Below are positions 1 through 6,409 of a DNA stretch of 10,112 bases, piece by piece (position 1 is the first letter of the stretch; each line of letters opens with the position of its first letter). The stretch spans positions 1 to 10,112 of the forward strand of contig JBDREF010000021.1 in assembly GCA_043820045.1 (NCBI GenBank). Direction: 5' to 3'. Both the position numbers and the translations under genes were made by a program. The notes beneath the pieces were generated by a model. The model searched no databases. It was not told the DNA's origin and saw only the letters and a program-made list of their open reading frames with translations. This stretch comes from JBDREF01 sp043820045. GTDB lineage: Bacteria; Planctomycetota; Phycisphaerae; Sedimentisphaerales; Anaerobacaceae.

Positions 1-1372
1 GATCGGCTATGAGCGTCGGTGAATCGTAACACGGAACACCCTTGAAAACATGCACTTCATCTACTTGCGAATGTACCTCTTCCGGAATTTCGTAAACCAT
101 GCCTGTCCGTAAATCGACGTAAACCGGCTTTTCGAACCGGACATCTCTGAAAACCAAGTCAACCGGGCTGGCGGTATTGTCGTCGGAAGGAGTTTCAGCG
201 TCAAACCAGACCGTTATCAGATTCAGTCCGGATTTACGATTCTTATAAGCGAAGACCGAAAGAGAGCGTTCGGTATCAGCCTTGTAATCAAAGCTTTCCA
301 CTCGCACGAGATTATCGTCGAAAATACCGGCGATATTTCGGACGGCGTAGTATGCAGGCTTGGCGTATTCGACCGTCTGATCTTCTCTTGACTTCAGCAA
401 TCCTTTGGCATTCATCTCGTCCGGGTATTTCATGTCCATGATGGAAAAGTAAGATGACTCGATATCACGGCCGAGGTCGCCAAGCAGACGCCTCAACGCC
501 CATTTGGACTGGGAAAGTTCCGTCCAATCGTAATCGCGCAGGGCTTTGGTCTTGCGTCGCATGGAAGGACAGCCGTTCTCCCCCTGGCGAATCTTAATGC
601 GAGGTGAGAATTGCTTGACCGCCCGTCGCAGTTGCTCAACAGCTTCATAGCTCTTGTCCGGATTATGATTGTAGGGATGGTAAGTAACCTGGTCTATCAA
701 GGCGAGTTTGCCCTCCTCCCGGGCGATTTCGAGAACATCCGTCACGAATTTGACATCCACGCCTGCCGTTGACATTGCGAGAATTCGGGCGCGAGGCTGG
801 AGCATCCTGATCTGCTCTGCCGTGTGGAGCATGAACTGAGCATAGTCGCGGGCGGCACTCGTGCTGCGAAGATTCGGTTCGTTCCATATCTCCCACTCGT
901 CAACCACCTCCACGTAACGACAAACGACGGCCCGCACCCAAAGCGTCCAGGCCCGCAGAGACTTCTGGCCCTTGGGTATTGCGGCTCCGAGCCGCTCTCC
1001 TCCCCCGTCGGAGTACAGGCTGTTGCCGTAACACAGGCAAATCCAGGGCTCGACACCGTGGGCGTGCATGTCAAAGACGATTTCATCGAGCCAGGCAAAG
1101 CCATACGTTCCTTCGGCCTTCTCCGTCTTGGCCCAGCCGGCCTGAAGCCGGGCCTTCTTAACGCCAAGAGGCCCGAGATAATCCTTCCATTCGGCGTAGA
1201 TTGTATAGTCCCGGTCCATGGTCTCGGCGCCGACCGACCAGTTGGACGACTGAATCTCTTTTGCGTGCCGCGGCCGGACTTTACCGATCTGCCTCCACGG
1301 GATGTCCTGCGACTGCACCTGAACAGCCACCCCAAGGAGAAATGCAATTCCAAGCAAGACAATGTTCTTCAT
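1..1372 (-). CDS. Secreted clan GH-A type glycoside hydrolase (GH39/GH5-like), partial at C-terminus
   Basis: The frame is open from an ATG at 1372 to the left edge, 457 codons without a stop, so the C-terminus lies outside the window. Residues 1-22 form a signal peptide: MKN, then a hydrophobic run ending in VQSQ. A (beta/alpha)8-barrel follows. The sequence EIWNEPN at residues 161-167 is the classic clan GH-A acid/base motif (Glu165, codon about 878-880). RQGENGCPS at 262-270 places a glutamate (Glu265, codon about 578-580) where the nucleophile is expected on strand 7. VTYHPYN at 229-235 is also typical of such barrels. From about residue 375 the sequence becomes beta-rich, as expected for a C-terminal sandwich. 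The family cannot be fixed by eye; GH39 and GH5-like are the best guesses, and the substrate is unknown. A purine-rich AAGAAGG lies at 1388-1382 upstream of the start. It is divergent from the four-gene operon beginning at 1560. Confidence 0.85.
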   Translation of the reverse strand, partial: MKNIVLLGIAFLLGVAVQVQSQDIPWRQIGKVRPRHAKEIQSSNWSVGAETMDRDYTIYAEWKDYLGPLGVKKARLQAGWAKTEKAEGTYGFAWLDEIVFDMHAHGVEPWICLCYGNSLYSDGGGERLGAAIPKGQKSLRAWTLWVRAVVCRYVEVVDEWEIWNEPNLRSTSAARDYAQFMLHTAEQIRMLQPRARILAMSTAGVDVKFVTDVLEIAREEGKLALIDQVTYHPYNHNPDKSYEAVEQLRRAVKQFSPRIKIRQGENGCPSMRRKTKALRDYDWTELSQSKWALRRLLGDLGRDIESSYFSIMDMKYPDEMNAKGLLKSREDQTVEYAKPAYYAVRNIAGIFDDNLVRVESFDYKADTERSLSVFAYKNRKSGLNLITVWFDAETPSDDNTASPVDLVFRDVRFEKPVYVDLRTGMVYEIPEEVHSQVDEVHVFKGVPCYDSPTLIAD

Positions 1373-1415
1373 GCTCGCACACCTTCTTCATAAATCAGAC
1401 TTCAGAATTTCGTTT

Positions 1416-1445
1416 ATACTATCAGATTTGCGGCCGAAGCACTAA
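1416..1445 (-). promoter_or_regulatory. Candidate promoter for the GH-A type hydrolase
   Basis: Read on the minus strand, TTAGTG (1445-1440) and TAGTAT (1421-1416) are separated by 18 bases, a fair match to a housekeeping-sigma promoter. It would give a leader of roughly 35-40 bases before the ATG at 1372. This is a motif match by eye only. Confidence 0.3.
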
Positions 1446-1496
1446 CCCCCCAATGCACAAATCCCTCAAAAAAACAGCCGAGAGAGTGGTAATTTT

Positions 1497-1514
1497 CCAT
1501 GGACATGGTATATT
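1497..1514 (+). promoter_or_regulatory. Candidate extended -10 promoter with overlapping palindrome, upstream of the operon
   Basis: TATATT at 1509-1514 is preceded by TG plus one base (1506-1508), an extended -10 element. No good -35 hexamer is seen at 16-18 bases upstream, which extended -10 promoters can tolerate. The palindrome CCATG-GA-CATGG (1497-1508) abuts the -10 and could be an operator. Transcription from here would leave a leader of about 40 bases before the pseudopilin start at 1560. The match is by eye and no regulator gene is in the window. Confidence 0.35.
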
Positions 1515-1559
1515 GATGAAACGCCAGAGGGGCAGATTTAGACGAACGTAGGGGCGATC

Positions 1560-2360
1560 ATGGACAAACGACGTGCTTTCACATTGATGGAACTGCTGGT
1601 AGTGATTGCTATCATCGCACTGCTTCTGGCCATACTGTTGCCGGGGCTGCACCGGGCCAGAAAGCAGGCAAAAGCTGTTATATGCAAGCACAGTCTCAAG
1701 CAATGGGGGCTTGCAACGACCCTGTATGCCGCAGAGTGGGATGATAAATTGTGGAGAGAGTCGTATCCACAGGGCGATTCTGCACCGACCACACCCGGAG
1801 ACTGGATGGCTCTGCTACAACCCTATTACCAGGATGTGGACGAGATTCGATGCTGTGCGGCGGCAACCAAGCCCTCGGTGGACTATGAAACCAACGAGAT
1901 GCGCGGCGACCTCGACCATACATGGGGAAGGCCGGGGGAAGCGTCGGAAAGTCCATCAAAGGACTTTATTTCCAAGGGTACGTACTGGGGCAGCTTCGGC
2001 CTCAACCGGTGGGTGACCGATCCACTGAACAATGATGAAAAGTACTGGAAATATACCTCGGTGAAAAACGCCGGTGAGATTCCGGTATTCGTGGATTCCG
2101 CCCACTGGCATCTCAGGCCTCGACATGACGATATCTTGCCCACCAAGCTGCTTATAACATTTAAGGATTTCCCGGAGAACGGAGTAGGCGGCACCGACAC
2201 ATGGCGCGCTTTTTTGGATCGGCACAACAAGGCAATACACGGCTGTTTCCTGGATGGGTCAGTCAGCAAGATGCCTCTGTGGACTCTGTGGGATTACAAA
2301 TGGCACCGCAACTCAGAAAAGCAATGGCTTACAAGGGCAAATTTCCCGTTCCTACAGTGA
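1560..2360 (+). CDS. Prepilin-type N-terminal cleavage/methylation protein with C-terminal H-X9-DG motif (pseudopilin-like)
   Basis: A 266-residue type II secretion/type IV pilin-like protein. Residues 3-6 (KRRA) form the short basic leader. Predicted prepilin peptidase cleavage is after Ala6, leaving mature Phe+1 and the conserved Glu+5 (Glu11) in FTLMELLVVIAIIALLLAI. Residues 12-28 are the hydrophobic helix that packs in the pilus core or anchors the protein in the inner membrane. The globular part shows signatures of the DUF1559-like families of Planctomycetota and Lentisphaerota: HSLKQWG near 44-50, SFGLNRWV at 145-152, IPVFVDS at 174-180, and His222-X9-Asp232-Gly233. The tail WTLWDYKWHR is also typical. 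Cysteines lie at 42, 98, 99 and 229. The ATG at 1560 is preceded by AGGGGC about five bases upstream, and the leader begins right after the start. It heads a four-gene same-strand cluster. Its actual ligand or assembly partners cannot be read from the sequence. Confidence 0.93.
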   Translation: MDKRRAFTLMELLVVIAIIALLLAILLPGLHRARKQAKAVICKHSLKQWGLATTLYAAEWDDKLWRESYPQGDSAPTTPGDWMALLQPYYQDVDEIRCCAAATKPSVDYETNEMRGDLDHTWGRPGEASESPSKDFISKGTYWGSFGLNRWVTDPLNNDEKYWKYTSVKNAGEIPVFVDSAHWHLRPRHDDILPTKLLITFKDFPENGVGGTDTWRAFLDRHNKAIHGCFLDGSVSKMPLWTLWDYKWHRNSEKQWLTRANFPFLQ

Positions 2361-2424
2361 CTTACTCTCGACCGGCAAATTCATTGTCAAGGATGAACAA
2401 TACAACAGGAAAGGTGTGTTTACC

Positions 2425-3228
2425 ATGAAGGCTCGAACGTTCACAGTCAAAACGCTTATGTTGTTCTTAGTGTCGATTTGTGTCGCACTGGTCCTCGGAC
2501 TCTCTCCGGCGAGACAGCCCGAAGTGATCATAGTCCAGGACGAGCTTCCTCAGATGGAAGTTCTGGCGAAGTTCCTGCGAGAAAAGGGCAACCTCTCGGT
2601 GACCATTACAGACCAGAAGTCTTTCCCCGAGGACCTGTCTGCATATCAGGCGGTTATCGTTTTTATCCACAAAGACCTTGAGGAAAAGACAGAGAAGTCA
2701 ATTATCGATTACACCATGAACGGCGGCAAGCTGATATGCCTGCATCACTCCATAAGCAGTAAGAAGGCCGAGAACAAGTTCTATTTCGATTTACTCGGGA
2801 TGAGACTGGACAAGGGACCAATGGAAGCAGGCGGGTATAAATGGAAGGCCTCCAGCTGGTCATTAGTCAATCTCAACCAGCAGCACTTTATCACAAATTC
2901 CGGAGTTAACTGGGACCGCAAAACCATATATACACCTTCGGACTATCCAAGCACAGAAGGAGTATATCCGAGTATTGCCTTTAAGGAAGATTCGGAAGTC
3001 TTCGTCAACCACAAATTCACAGACGGCCGGGAGAAGGTAGTACTTTGTGGAATCATCTATCATGACACCGAAACCGACAAAACCTACATGCAGGACAGAG
3101 GCGCATGGATCAAGAAACAGGGCAAAGGAACCATATTCTATTTTATGCCTGGACATACCGTCTCGGACTATGAGAACACGAATGTCACCCAAATAATTCT
3201 AAACGCCGTAAGAATGTCGGAAAGGTAA
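2425..3228 (+). CDS. ThuA-like domain protein with N-terminal signal/anchor
   Basis: A 267-residue protein with the class I glutamine-amidotransferase-like fold of ThuA (trehalose utilisation) proteins. Residues 8-27 are a hydrophobic signal or anchor, so it acts outside the cytoplasm or at the membrane. EVIIVQDE (33-40) is the first strand. YQAVIVF followed by IIDYTMNGGKLICLHHSIS (74-111) is the ThuA pattern of a strand, then a glycine pair, then a His-containing loop (His107, His108). GKGTIFYFMPGH (233-244) followed by an asparagine-rich segment ending in LNAVRM (259-264) is the C-terminal signature of the family. I chose the ATG at 2425 because it directly precedes the signal sequence and has AGGAAAGG at 2407-2414; an upstream in-frame ATG at 2254 would overlap the pseudopilin gene. 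ThuA homologues are often near carbohydrate genes, but the biochemical role of this one is not shown by the sequence. Confidence 0.85.
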   Translation: MKARTFTVKTLMLFLVSICVALVLGLSPARQPEVIIVQDELPQMEVLAKFLREKGNLSVTITDQKSFPEDLSAYQAVIVFIHKDLEEKTEKSIIDYTMNGGKLICLHHSISSKKAENKFYFDLLGMRLDKGPMEAGGYKWKASSWSLVNLNQQHFITNSGVNWDRKTIYTPSDYPSTEGVYPSIAFKEDSEVFVNHKFTDGREKVVLCGIIYHDTETDKTYMQDRGAWIKKQGKGTIFYFMPGHTVSDYENTNVTQIILNAVRMSER

Positions 3229-3238
3229 GTGTGTAACT

Positions 3239-5611
3239 TTGGTCAATCTCCACCACAACAAGGTCAGAGCGATAGTGTACGCGATGCTTTTCATCTTGCT
3301 GTTTTCTTCTCCGCTGTTTTCGACCGACGGCGTTTCTGGCGACGATAAGAGCACTTTGCTCAATCCGCCCGAGCAGGCGTGGTTTCCGAAGGCTCCCGTG
3401 CTGCGGCGAGCCGATGGGCCAGCCGTCGAAGTTTCTGACGTCCAGGAGTTGATCCGGGCGATAGAGCAGGCCGAGCCGGGTCAGACTATACTTCTGGCAG
3501 ACGGCCACTACATGATGCCCCGCTATGTCCAGATTGCCGCCGACAACGTGACATTGCGCGGGGCATCTGGGCGCCGTGAGTGGGTGATCATCGACGGGGC
3601 AAAAAGCCGGCATGGAGAGCTATTGGGGATTACCGCCTGCTCCGGAGTTACGATAGCCGACCTGACTATCCAGAACATCAGATTCAACGGTTTCAAAATC
3701 AACTCCCAGACGAACGTTCAGAGACTGACTATCTACAACTGCATAATTCACAATATCTGGCAGCGCGGCGTCAAGGGAGTGAAGGTGCCGGAAGAGAACC
3801 GCCAGGCCGTTCGTCCGAAGCAATGCCGGATCCAGTACTGCCTGTTCTACAACGACAGGCCGAAACGCCTCAGCGACGATGAGGGCGATATTGCAGATGG
3901 TAATTACGTCGCCGGTATTGACGTAATGTATGCCAAAGACTGGGTCATCAGCGACAACGTATTCGTGGGCATTCAGGGCAGGACATACGAAGGGCGGGGC
4001 GCCGTGTTCATGTGGCACGATTCGGAGGATTGCCTGATCGAACGCAACATCATTATCGACTGCGACGTCGGCCTGCAGCTCGGCAACCCGCACCGTGCTG
4101 AAGGAACTCAGTATCATTGTGTGCGCTTCATAGCCCGAAACAATTTCATCACCAGAGCGCCCGAGGCGGGCATTGTGATTGTTTACACCAAAGATTGTAA
4201 GATTCTCAACAATACTATTCACGATCCCCAGAGCCGGTTGCAACGGCTGATCCGCACGGTTTTCACGAATGACGGGCTTCTGATCGCTAACAACCTGATA
4301 AGCGGACCCGGAATCAGAAACGAGTCCGACAGCGTGGTCGAATTAAGTAACAACCTTATCAAAGACCTCACCAATGCCTTCGTCGAGCCAGAACGCGGAA
4401 ACCTGCATCTGACGCACGCCGCAACCGAGGCAATCGACAGAGGCATCGCACTGGAAGAAGTCTCGGACGATATTGACAGGCAGCCGCGTAGAGCCAAACC
4501 GGATATTGGCGCCGACGAGATTATTGTACGAAACACGCTGGAGCTGCGTCGGGCAATCACGAATGCCAAGCCAGGCACGACCATTGCGCTGGAACCGGGC
4601 GTCTATGAAGGCGGCATCTATCTTAGCGGCATTTCGGGCGCCGACAAAGCCCCGATCACCATCGAGGCAGCCGACCCGAACGACCCGCCGGTTTTCTCAG
4701 GCGGCGGCCAGGCGATGCATCTATCCGACTGCAACTACATTATCCTTAGAAACCTCAAGGTTAAGGGCTTTCCTTCCAACGGTATCAATATCGACGACGG
4801 AGGCTCGTACGAAACCCCCGCACACCATATCACTTTGGAAAATCTGACTATTCTTGAGACCGGTCCGAAAGGAAATCACGATGCACTGAAGATGTCAGGG
4901 GTGGATCATTTTGTCGTTCGAGGCTGCCATTTCGAGGGCTGGGGCGGATCCGGAATCGACATGGTCGGCTGTCACCACGGTATCGTTGAGGACTGCACTT
5001 TTGTAGGCCGCGAGGGTTTTGAGCAGTCCAACGCCGTTCAACTCAAAGGCGGCACAGAGTACATTCTGGTGCAAACGTCGTTATTTAGGCATGCCGGCCA
5101 GCGGTCGATCAATCTGGGAGGAAGTACTGGCCTGCAATTCTTCCGCCCTGAGGTCGGAGATTACGAGGCCAGAAATATAACCATCGCAGGCAACAGATTC
5201 GTCGGGAGTGTCGCGCCGATTGCCTGGGTAACCGCCGACGGAGGGCACGTGCATCACAATACCATCGTACTGCCGCAGAAATGGATACTGAGGATATTGC
5301 AGGAAACAGAAGATTCTAAGTTCAAGCCATGTCACGCCGGCATCTTCGAGAATAATCTTATCATATTTGATTCGCGAGTCGATGTTTTCGTAAACGTCGG
5401 ATCCGGCACCGCCCCGGAAACGTTTGTGTTCCGGCATAACGCGTGGCATGATTTGAGCAGCGGCCGCAAGCCTTCGTTGCCTACCGCCGAAAGCGACGCG
5501 ATTTATCAGGTCAATCTCGACACGGGTCAGGACGTTCTGAATGATGGAAGAATTCGCCTCAGCGGCGAACAATTAAAAGACATAGGGTCTGAAGGTTACA
5601 AGCGGAACTAA
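3239..5611 (+). CDS. Secreted double right-handed parallel beta-helix protein (possible polysaccharide lyase or glycosidase)
   Basis: A 790-residue exported protein. Residues 8-29 give a basic stretch and a hydrophobic core (signal peptide). Two beta-helix modules follow. Module 1 (about 64-428) starts with ELIRAIEQAEPGQTILLADG (70-89) and has repeating coils such as VTIADLTIQNIRFNGFKI and WVISDNVFVGI. It ends with DIDRQPRRAKPDIGADE (411-427), a signature normally found near the C-terminus of such proteins. Module 2 (about 429-790) restarts with ELRRAITNAKPGTTIALEPG (435-454), then coils through IILRNLKVKGF, HFVVRGCHFEGW and YILVQTSLFRHAG. The opening motif recalls PL6/chondroitinase B-type lyases, but no catalytic residues can be assigned. 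The start is a TTG at 3239, the first possible start after an in-frame stop at 3209, with GGAAAGG at 3219-3225; GTG 3275 and ATG 3284 are alternatives with shorter signals. The gap to the ThuA-like gene is 10 bases. Confidence 0.82.
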   Translation: MVNLHHNKVRAIVYAMLFILLFSSPLFSTDGVSGDDKSTLLNPPEQAWFPKAPVLRRADGPAVEVSDVQELIRAIEQAEPGQTILLADGHYMMPRYVQIAADNVTLRGASGRREWVIIDGAKSRHGELLGITACSGVTIADLTIQNIRFNGFKINSQTNVQRLTIYNCIIHNIWQRGVKGVKVPEENRQAVRPKQCRIQYCLFYNDRPKRLSDDEGDIADGNYVAGIDVMYAKDWVISDNVFVGIQGRTYEGRGAVFMWHDSEDCLIERNIIIDCDVGLQLGNPHRAEGTQYHCVRFIARNNFITRAPEAGIVIVYTKDCKILNNTIHDPQSRLQRLIRTVFTNDGLLIANNLISGPGIRNESDSVVELSNNLIKDLTNAFVEPERGNLHLTHAATEAIDRGIALEEVSDDIDRQPRRAKPDIGADEIIVRNTLELRRAITNAKPGTTIALEPGVYEGGIYLSGISGADKAPITIEAADPNDPPVFSGGGQAMHLSDCNYIILRNLKVKGFPSNGINIDDGGSYETPAHHITLENLTILETGPKGNHDALKMSGVDHFVVRGCHFEGWGGSGIDMVGCHHGIVEDCTFVGREGFEQSNAVQLKGGTEYILVQTSLFRHAGQRSINLGGSTGLQFFRPEVGDYEARNITIAGNRFVGSVAPIAWVTADGGHVHHNTIVLPQKWILRILQETEDSKFKPCHAGIFENNLIIFDSRVDVFVNVGSGTAPETFVFRHNAWHDLSSGRKPSLPTAESDAIYQVNLDTGQDVLNDGRIRLSGEQLKDIGSEGYKRN

Positions 5612-5613
5612 CA

Positions 5614-6387
5614 GTGAAAATAGCCAGTTATAATGTCAACTCTTTGAGAGTTCGCCTGCCCGTAGTGCTTCGGTGGCTGACTGAACATCAGGTGGATGTG
5701 CTTTGTGTACAGGAGACAAAGGTTCAGGACGGCGATTTTCCGAGCGAAGCGTTTGACAGCATCGGGTATCGCTACGCTTTCAAAGGCCAGAAAAGCTACA
5801 ATGGTGTAGCTATTCTCAGCACGCATCCAATCGAACAAACGGAGTATGGCCTCCACGACGAGCCGAAAGACGAAGCTCGCCTGATCAAGGTGCGGATTAA
5901 TGGTATCTACATAGTCAATACCTACGTTCCACAAGGCGAATCGCCCGACTCCCTGAAGTTTCAATACAAATTGCAGTGGTTTGGCCGCCTGCGCAAATTC
6001 TTCGAGCAGAATTTCGGGCCCGAAGACCCCGTGCTCTGGGCCGGCGACCTGAACATTGCTCCTGAGCCGATAGATGTATACGAGCCGGAAAGGCTGCTGG
6101 GACATGTGTGCTTCCATCCGGATGTGCACAAAGCCCTGAGAGAAGTGATGGATTGGGGATTCGTGGACGTATTTAGAAAGCACTGCGACAAAGCAGGTGA
6201 ATACACATTCTGGGACTACAGGTTCAGAGACTTCTTCAAGCGCAATCTTGGCTGGCGACTGGACCACATAATGGCCACTGCCCCCTTAGCCAAACGGTGC
6301 TCCGCGTGCTATATAGACAGAGAACCCCGCGCCGCCGAGCGACCGAGTGACCATACACCCATCGTCGCCGAATTCGGCCAGCCTTAG
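5614..6387 (+). CDS. xth: Exodeoxyribonuclease III / AP endonuclease (Xth family)
   Basis: A 257-residue cytoplasmic enzyme of the endonuclease/exonuclease/phosphatase superfamily, expected to cleave DNA at abasic sites and to have 3'-5' exonuclease and 3'-phosphatase activity in base excision repair. The full active-site set is present: Asn7 in SYNVNS, Glu34 in CVQETK, Tyr104 in NTYVPQG, Asp145 and Asn147 in AGDLNIAP, Asp217-His218 in RLDHIM, and Asp246-His247 in PSDHTP. Length matches ExoIII (about 250-270 residues). The start is a GTG at 5614, only two bases after the stop of the beta-helix gene; AGCGGA at 5601-5606 is a weak ribosome site, so translational coupling is likely. It converges with the GH106-like gene, 22 bases away. 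Its place at the end of a carbohydrate operon is odd, and I infer co-transcription rather than a shared function. Confidence 0.95.
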   Translation: MKIASYNVNSLRVRLPVVLRWLTEHQVDVLCVQETKVQDGDFPSEAFDSIGYRYAFKGQKSYNGVAILSTHPIEQTEYGLHDEPKDEARLIKVRINGIYIVNTYVPQGESPDSLKFQYKLQWFGRLRKFFEQNFGPEDPVLWAGDLNIAPEPIDVYEPERLLGHVCFHPDVHKALREVMDWGFVDVFRKHCDKAGEYTFWDYRFRDFFKRNLGWRLDHIMATAPLAKRCSACYIDREPRAAERPSDHTPIVAEFGQP

Positions 6388-6409
6388 TGCGTCAAGAGCC
6401 TGCTTGTCG
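6388..6409. other. Convergent 22-base gap without a recognisable terminator
   Basis: The stops of the endonuclease gene (+) and the GH106-like gene (-) face each other across 22 bases. I see no GC-rich stem followed by a T run in either direction, so transcripts may overlap the opposite gene or end by another mechanism. Confidence 0.5.

Noticed and set aside
742..1362. A 206-codon minus-strand open frame
   Set aside because: It overlaps the hydrolase in another frame on the same strand and is rich in Arg, Pro and Ser, as expected for an out-of-frame reading.
824..1393. A 189-codon plus-strand open frame
   Set aside because: It lies antisense to the GH-A type hydrolase, whose own frame keeps a signal peptide and both catalytic motifs; the plus-strand product looks like no protein.
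2254..2424. N-terminal extension of the ThuA-like protein from an ATG at 2254
   Set aside because: It would overlap the pseudopilin gene by about 100 bases and bury the signal sequence internally; the ATG at 2425 has a better ribosome site.
5081..5572. A 163-codon minus-strand open frame
   Set aside because: It is antisense to the second beta-helix module and shows no recognisable domain.
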